Part shown: positions 62,056-64,000 of the stretch, piece by piece
Layout: each line of letters starts with the position of its first letter
How positions within the stretch are numbered: position 1 is the stretch's first letter
DNA from: an uncultured Clostridia bacterium
GTDB taxonomy: Bacteria; Bacillota; Clostridia; Oscillospirales; Ruminococcaceae
Assembly: GCA_944385925.1 (NCBI GenBank)
Contig: CALWZE010000041.1
Span: 1 to 64,000, forward strand
Length of the DNA stretch: 64,000 nt
Direction of reading: 5' to 3'
Notes under the pieces: model-generated
Told to the model about the DNA's origin: nothing
The model's input: the letters and a program-made list of their open reading frames with translations, nothing else
Database searches by the model: none
Made by a program: the position numbers and the translations under genes

Positions 62056-62225
62056 ATCAACCGGCGCTGACCGCGCCGTCAGGGAAACAGGTGCAAAGCC
62101 TGTGCGAGCCCGTCGCTGTATGGACAGAGCCGCGTGCCGCTCATGCCACTGAACGCTTTGATGTGTTTGGGAAGGCTGGTGCGCAGCATGGACGTCCGAG
62201 CCAGAAGACCTGTTCCGCATTTTTT
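62056..62225 (+). promoter_or_regulatory. Cobalamin (adenosylcobalamin) riboswitch
   Basis: Core motifs in order: GGGAAACAGGTGCAAAGCC (62082-62100), GCCACTG (62145-62151), GGGAAGGC (62169-62176) and the B12 box AGCCAGAAGACCTG (62199-62212). It lies upstream of cobO, and should lower its expression when cobalamin is abundant. Confidence 0.95.
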
Positions 62226-62262
62226 CGACGCAAAGGCCACGTGGATTCTGGCTGTCGGTGTT

Positions 62263-62281
62263 CCGCATTTTTTAAATGCGG
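62263..62281 (+). promoter_or_regulatory. Hairpin in the riboswitch expression platform
   Basis: CCGCATTT/AAATGCGG with a 3-nt loop. CCGCATTTTTT also occurs at 62215-62225 right after the B12 box, so the right arm AAATGCGG can pair with either copy, a plausible switching element. Confidence 0.55.
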
Positions 62282-62287
62282 TATTCT

Positions 62288-62317
62288 CCGTTGCCTTTGC
62301 AGTGCAGCGGTTTTTTT
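62288..62317 (+). terminator. Riboswitch-controlled terminator before cobO
   Basis: CCGTTGC/GCAGCGG stem with T7 run, 28 bp before the cobO start. Confidence 0.8.
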
Positions 62318-62345
62318 ATTTTCTGAATTAAGGAGGACTGCGCGT

Positions 62346-62873
62346 ATGCAGCAGGGTCTGGTTCATATTTATTGCGGCAACGGAAAGGGGAAAACAACCG
62401 CCTCGGTTGGTTTGTGCACCCGTGCCGCAGGCAGAGGCCTGCGCGTACTTTTTGCTCAATTCCTTAAAGCGAATGACAGCGGCGAGCGGGATGCGCTGCG
62501 CAGTTTTGAGAACGTCACGGTGCTTGATCTGCCCGAAAAACTAAAGTTTGTGCGCAGCATGACCGATGAAGAGTTTGCGAAAACAAAAGACTACTTTTCT
62601 GCACAGTTTCAGCGCTGTGCCGCGTGTGCGAAAAGCGGCGAATATGACCTGATTGTGCTGGATGAGATCTGCTCGACAGTCGGACACGGCATCATTTCTG
62701 TTCCCGAGCTGGCCGCGCTTATCCGTGAAAAAGCCCCCGGCACCGAACTTGTCCTGACCGGGCGCGACCCCGCCCCTGAGATCGTCGAGCTTGCGGACTA
62801 TGTCACCGAGATGACCCTGGTTAAACACCCGTTTCAGCAGGGTATACCCGCACGCAAAGGGATCGAATATTAA
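62346..62873 (+). CDS. cobO: Cob(I)alamin adenosyltransferase, CobO/BtuR type
   Basis: 175 aa. P-loop YCGNGKGKTTASVG binds ATP; LIVLDEICSTVGHGIISVPEL and LVLTGRDPAPEIVELADYVTEM are typical of CobO. It adenosylates cobalamin or corrinoid precursors. GGAGGACTGCGCGT precedes the ATG. Control by the riboswitch upstream confirms the B12 link; no other cob gene is in the window. Confidence 0.96.
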   Translation: MQQGLVHIYCGNGKGKTTASVGLCTRAAGRGLRVLFAQFLKANDSGERDALRSFENVTVLDLPEKLKFVRSMTDEEFAKTKDYFSAQFQRCAACAKSGEYDLIVLDEICSTVGHGIISVPELAALIREKAPGTELVLTGRDPAPEIVELADYVTEMTLVKHPFQQGIPARKGIEY

Positions 62874-62940
62874 AATTGTCTCCTCTTTTTTCGGTACTGC
62901 ATTCCGGCGGCATACGGAATGCGCTATCGCAAAAATGGAT

Positions 62941-62972
62941 GCCCGCGGCAAAATCTGCCGCGGGCTTTTTTT
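62941..62972 (+). terminator. Terminator of cobO
   Basis: GCCCGCGGCA/TGCCGCGGGC stem followed by T7. Confidence 0.93.
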
Positions 62973-63523
62973 ACTGTCTTGACCTGCCGGTGGCCGCCAA
63001 TGCCCCGGCTGGGCGCAGCGTCTGATTGAGTCACACAAGCTAAGCTAAACCTCAAATCCTGTCAGGGCTCCAACAAACCACAAGGGCATTTTCCGTGCAG
63101 ACTTCTCAAATTCTGCCACATTATCGTTTGCCCCTTCGCTTGTAAACGAACAGTTTTTTCACTTTATGCCGTATCCCGAATTTCTAACAGAGCGTTTACG
63201 TTTGTCTAGCAGTAAAAAAGTTTTTGCGCCTGAAGGCCGCCGGGACAGGCGCTGTGCATCCGGAACCGAAACGTTTTACAGCCGGCCGTTGGATCATTTA
63301 AAACAAACTTCCAGACCTTTCCCCCGCCTTTTTATGTTGGCTTTTGAATGCAGTTTTTCCGCACGTTTTAAACTCGTTACTATTTTAAAAAAACACCCTG
63401 GCGCCAATTTTGCGCGTTTTTGACGCCTGGCTTTTTGCGTTTGTGAACCGGTAAATATCTTGGCCCTTCGTCCGCCTTTACAAAGGATTGACTGAATCTT
63501 AAAGGTATCCGGCTCGAAATCTG
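62973..63523. other. Intergenic region, no firm gene
   Basis: An 85-codon plus-strand frame at 63166-63423 lacks a ribosome site and protein-like composition. Nothing else recognised. Confidence 0.5.
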
Positions 63524-63552
63524 TTGTTTTTCACAATTTATTGTTCTATAAT
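63524..63552 (+). promoter_or_regulatory. Promoter of the DUF1576 gene
   Basis: TTGTTT, 17-bp spacer, perfect TATAAT; start near 63559 and a leader of about 120 nt. Confidence 0.65.
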
Positions 63553-63606
63553 TAGGAAGGTTAGGTTAAGGCTGGCTGGGCAGCAGCTTTCTTTTTTACG
63601 CATAAA

Positions 63607-63622
63607 TGTGAATCTTTTCACA
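63607..63622. promoter_or_regulatory. CRP/FNR-type palindrome in the DUF1576 leader
   Basis: TGTGAATCTTTTCACA fits TGTGA-N6-TCACA exactly. It lies 58 bp before the start codon and downstream of the predicted promoter, where it would act as a roadblock or as an RNA hairpin. Confidence 0.5.
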
Positions 63623-63680
63623 ATCGCATTGAACTGTTTCCCGCCAAAAAACATCTTGTGAAAGTATGGGGTATCAGATT

Positions 63681-64000
63681 ATGGACAAAGTCAAAGACAA
63701 CAGCGCTATGTTTAAGCGGCTGTTTCTGCTGGTTTCACTCGCATTCTTGTGCGGCAGTCTTTGCGCCGGGAATATAGCGCAGGCGCCTTCCGGATTTTTA
63801 CGTCTGCTCTGTTCTCCGGAACAGCTTACGCTGGACGCATTCCAGGTCGCCGGAGTTGCCGGCGCTTTCCTCAATGCGGCGCTGGTCGGCCTTATTAGCT
63901 GGCTTGTGCTGCGCAGCAAAGCCAACACCGCTTCCTCAACCTCTTTCATGGCCTACTTCCTGACGGTTGGTTTCGCATTTTACGGCATCAATGCGCTGAA
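63681..64000 (+). CDS. DUF1576-family membrane protein, N-terminal part
   Basis: 106 codons are visible with no stop; the gene runs off the window. It starts MDKVKDNSAMFKRLFLLVSLAF and has three hydrophobic segments. SPEQLTLDAFQVAGVAGAFLNAALVGLI resembles the DUF1576 pattern of a polytopic protein of unknown function. A good Shine-Dalgarno is not obvious (TATGGGGT upstream). Confidence 0.6.
   Translation, partial: MDKVKDNSAMFKRLFLLVSLAFLCGSLCAGNIAQAPSGFLRLLCSPEQLTLDAFQVAGVAGAFLNAALVGLISWLVLRSKANTASSTSFMAYFLTVGFAFYGINAL

Noticed and set aside
63166..63423. An 85-codon plus-strand frame after cobO
   Set aside because: No ribosome site, no recognisable domain and composition like noncoding DNA.
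1..64000. tRNA, rRNA, insertion sequences, prophage and defence systems
   Set aside because: No characteristic cores, transposase or integrase domains, terminal repeats or nuclease/toxin modules were seen; the WYL regulator and the Fic-like gene are isolated.

Overview
The window looks like a chromosome segment of an anaerobic, spore-forming Firmicute, most likely a Clostridia member of the Oscillospirales/Ruminococcaceae type. Evidence: spoVAC-spoVAD, a class B sortase, a Rex-type box before adhE, strong Shine-Dalgarno sites, LicT/RAT antitermination of a PTS cassette, an adenosylcobalamin riboswitch, and fairly even GC content with Firmicute promoters. No genus can be named from the sequence alone. 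I saw no tRNA, rRNA, CRISPR array or insertion sequence.

Region 1 (0-15.2 kb) is a catabolic island. The sugar part contains an L-rhamnose isomerase family enzyme (also known to act on L-lyxose), a LyxK-like L-xylulokinase, an UlaE-type L-xylulose/L-ribulose-5-phosphate 3-epimerase and an AraD-type 4-epimerase. Together these form a full route from L-lyxose/L-xylulose to D-xylulose 5-phosphate. Within the same long minus-strand gene train are a complete LivJHMGF-type ABC importer, an L-2-amino-thiazoline-4-carboxylate hydrolase family protein, an aldo/keto reductase and an L-cysteine desulfidase. A LacI regulator with two matching palindromic operators, a divergent ASRT-like small-molecule-binding protein and an RpiB isomerase complete it. 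The mix suggests a substrate with both a sugar part and a cysteine/thiazoline part.

Region 2 (15.7-21.1 kb) has an SDR-type epimerase, then a roughly 600-nt intergenic transcript unit with its own promoter, at least five strong helices and a terminator (candidate large structured RNA), then adhE translationally linked to an APH-like kinase gene. Region 3 (21.2-26.8 kb) is an N-acetylglucosamine PTS cassette: RAT/terminator leader, LicT-type antiterminator, IIA, an atypical HPr, IIBC, nagB and nagA.

Region 4 (27-40 kb) holds cutC, small regulators, an alpha/beta hydrolase, a duplicated GntR regulator, a GH25 lysozyme, a degenerate Fic protein, MscS, sortase B, a PP2C phosphatase with a repeat-rich tail, a GGDEF-EAL protein and a cold-shock protein. 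Region 5 (40.7-47.3 kb) has two U32 proteins, YitT, an MFS transporter and a UPF0316 protein. Region 6 (47.8-58.7 kb) has a TetR-RND efflux operon with a perfect operator, a Na/Pi-PhoU transporter, an AI-2E/YtvI permease and a large membrane-anchored PHP-like protein. Region 7 (59.1-64 kb) contains spoVAC-spoVAD, a WYL regulator, a B12 riboswitch with cobO and the start of a DUF1576 membrane protein that runs off the end.
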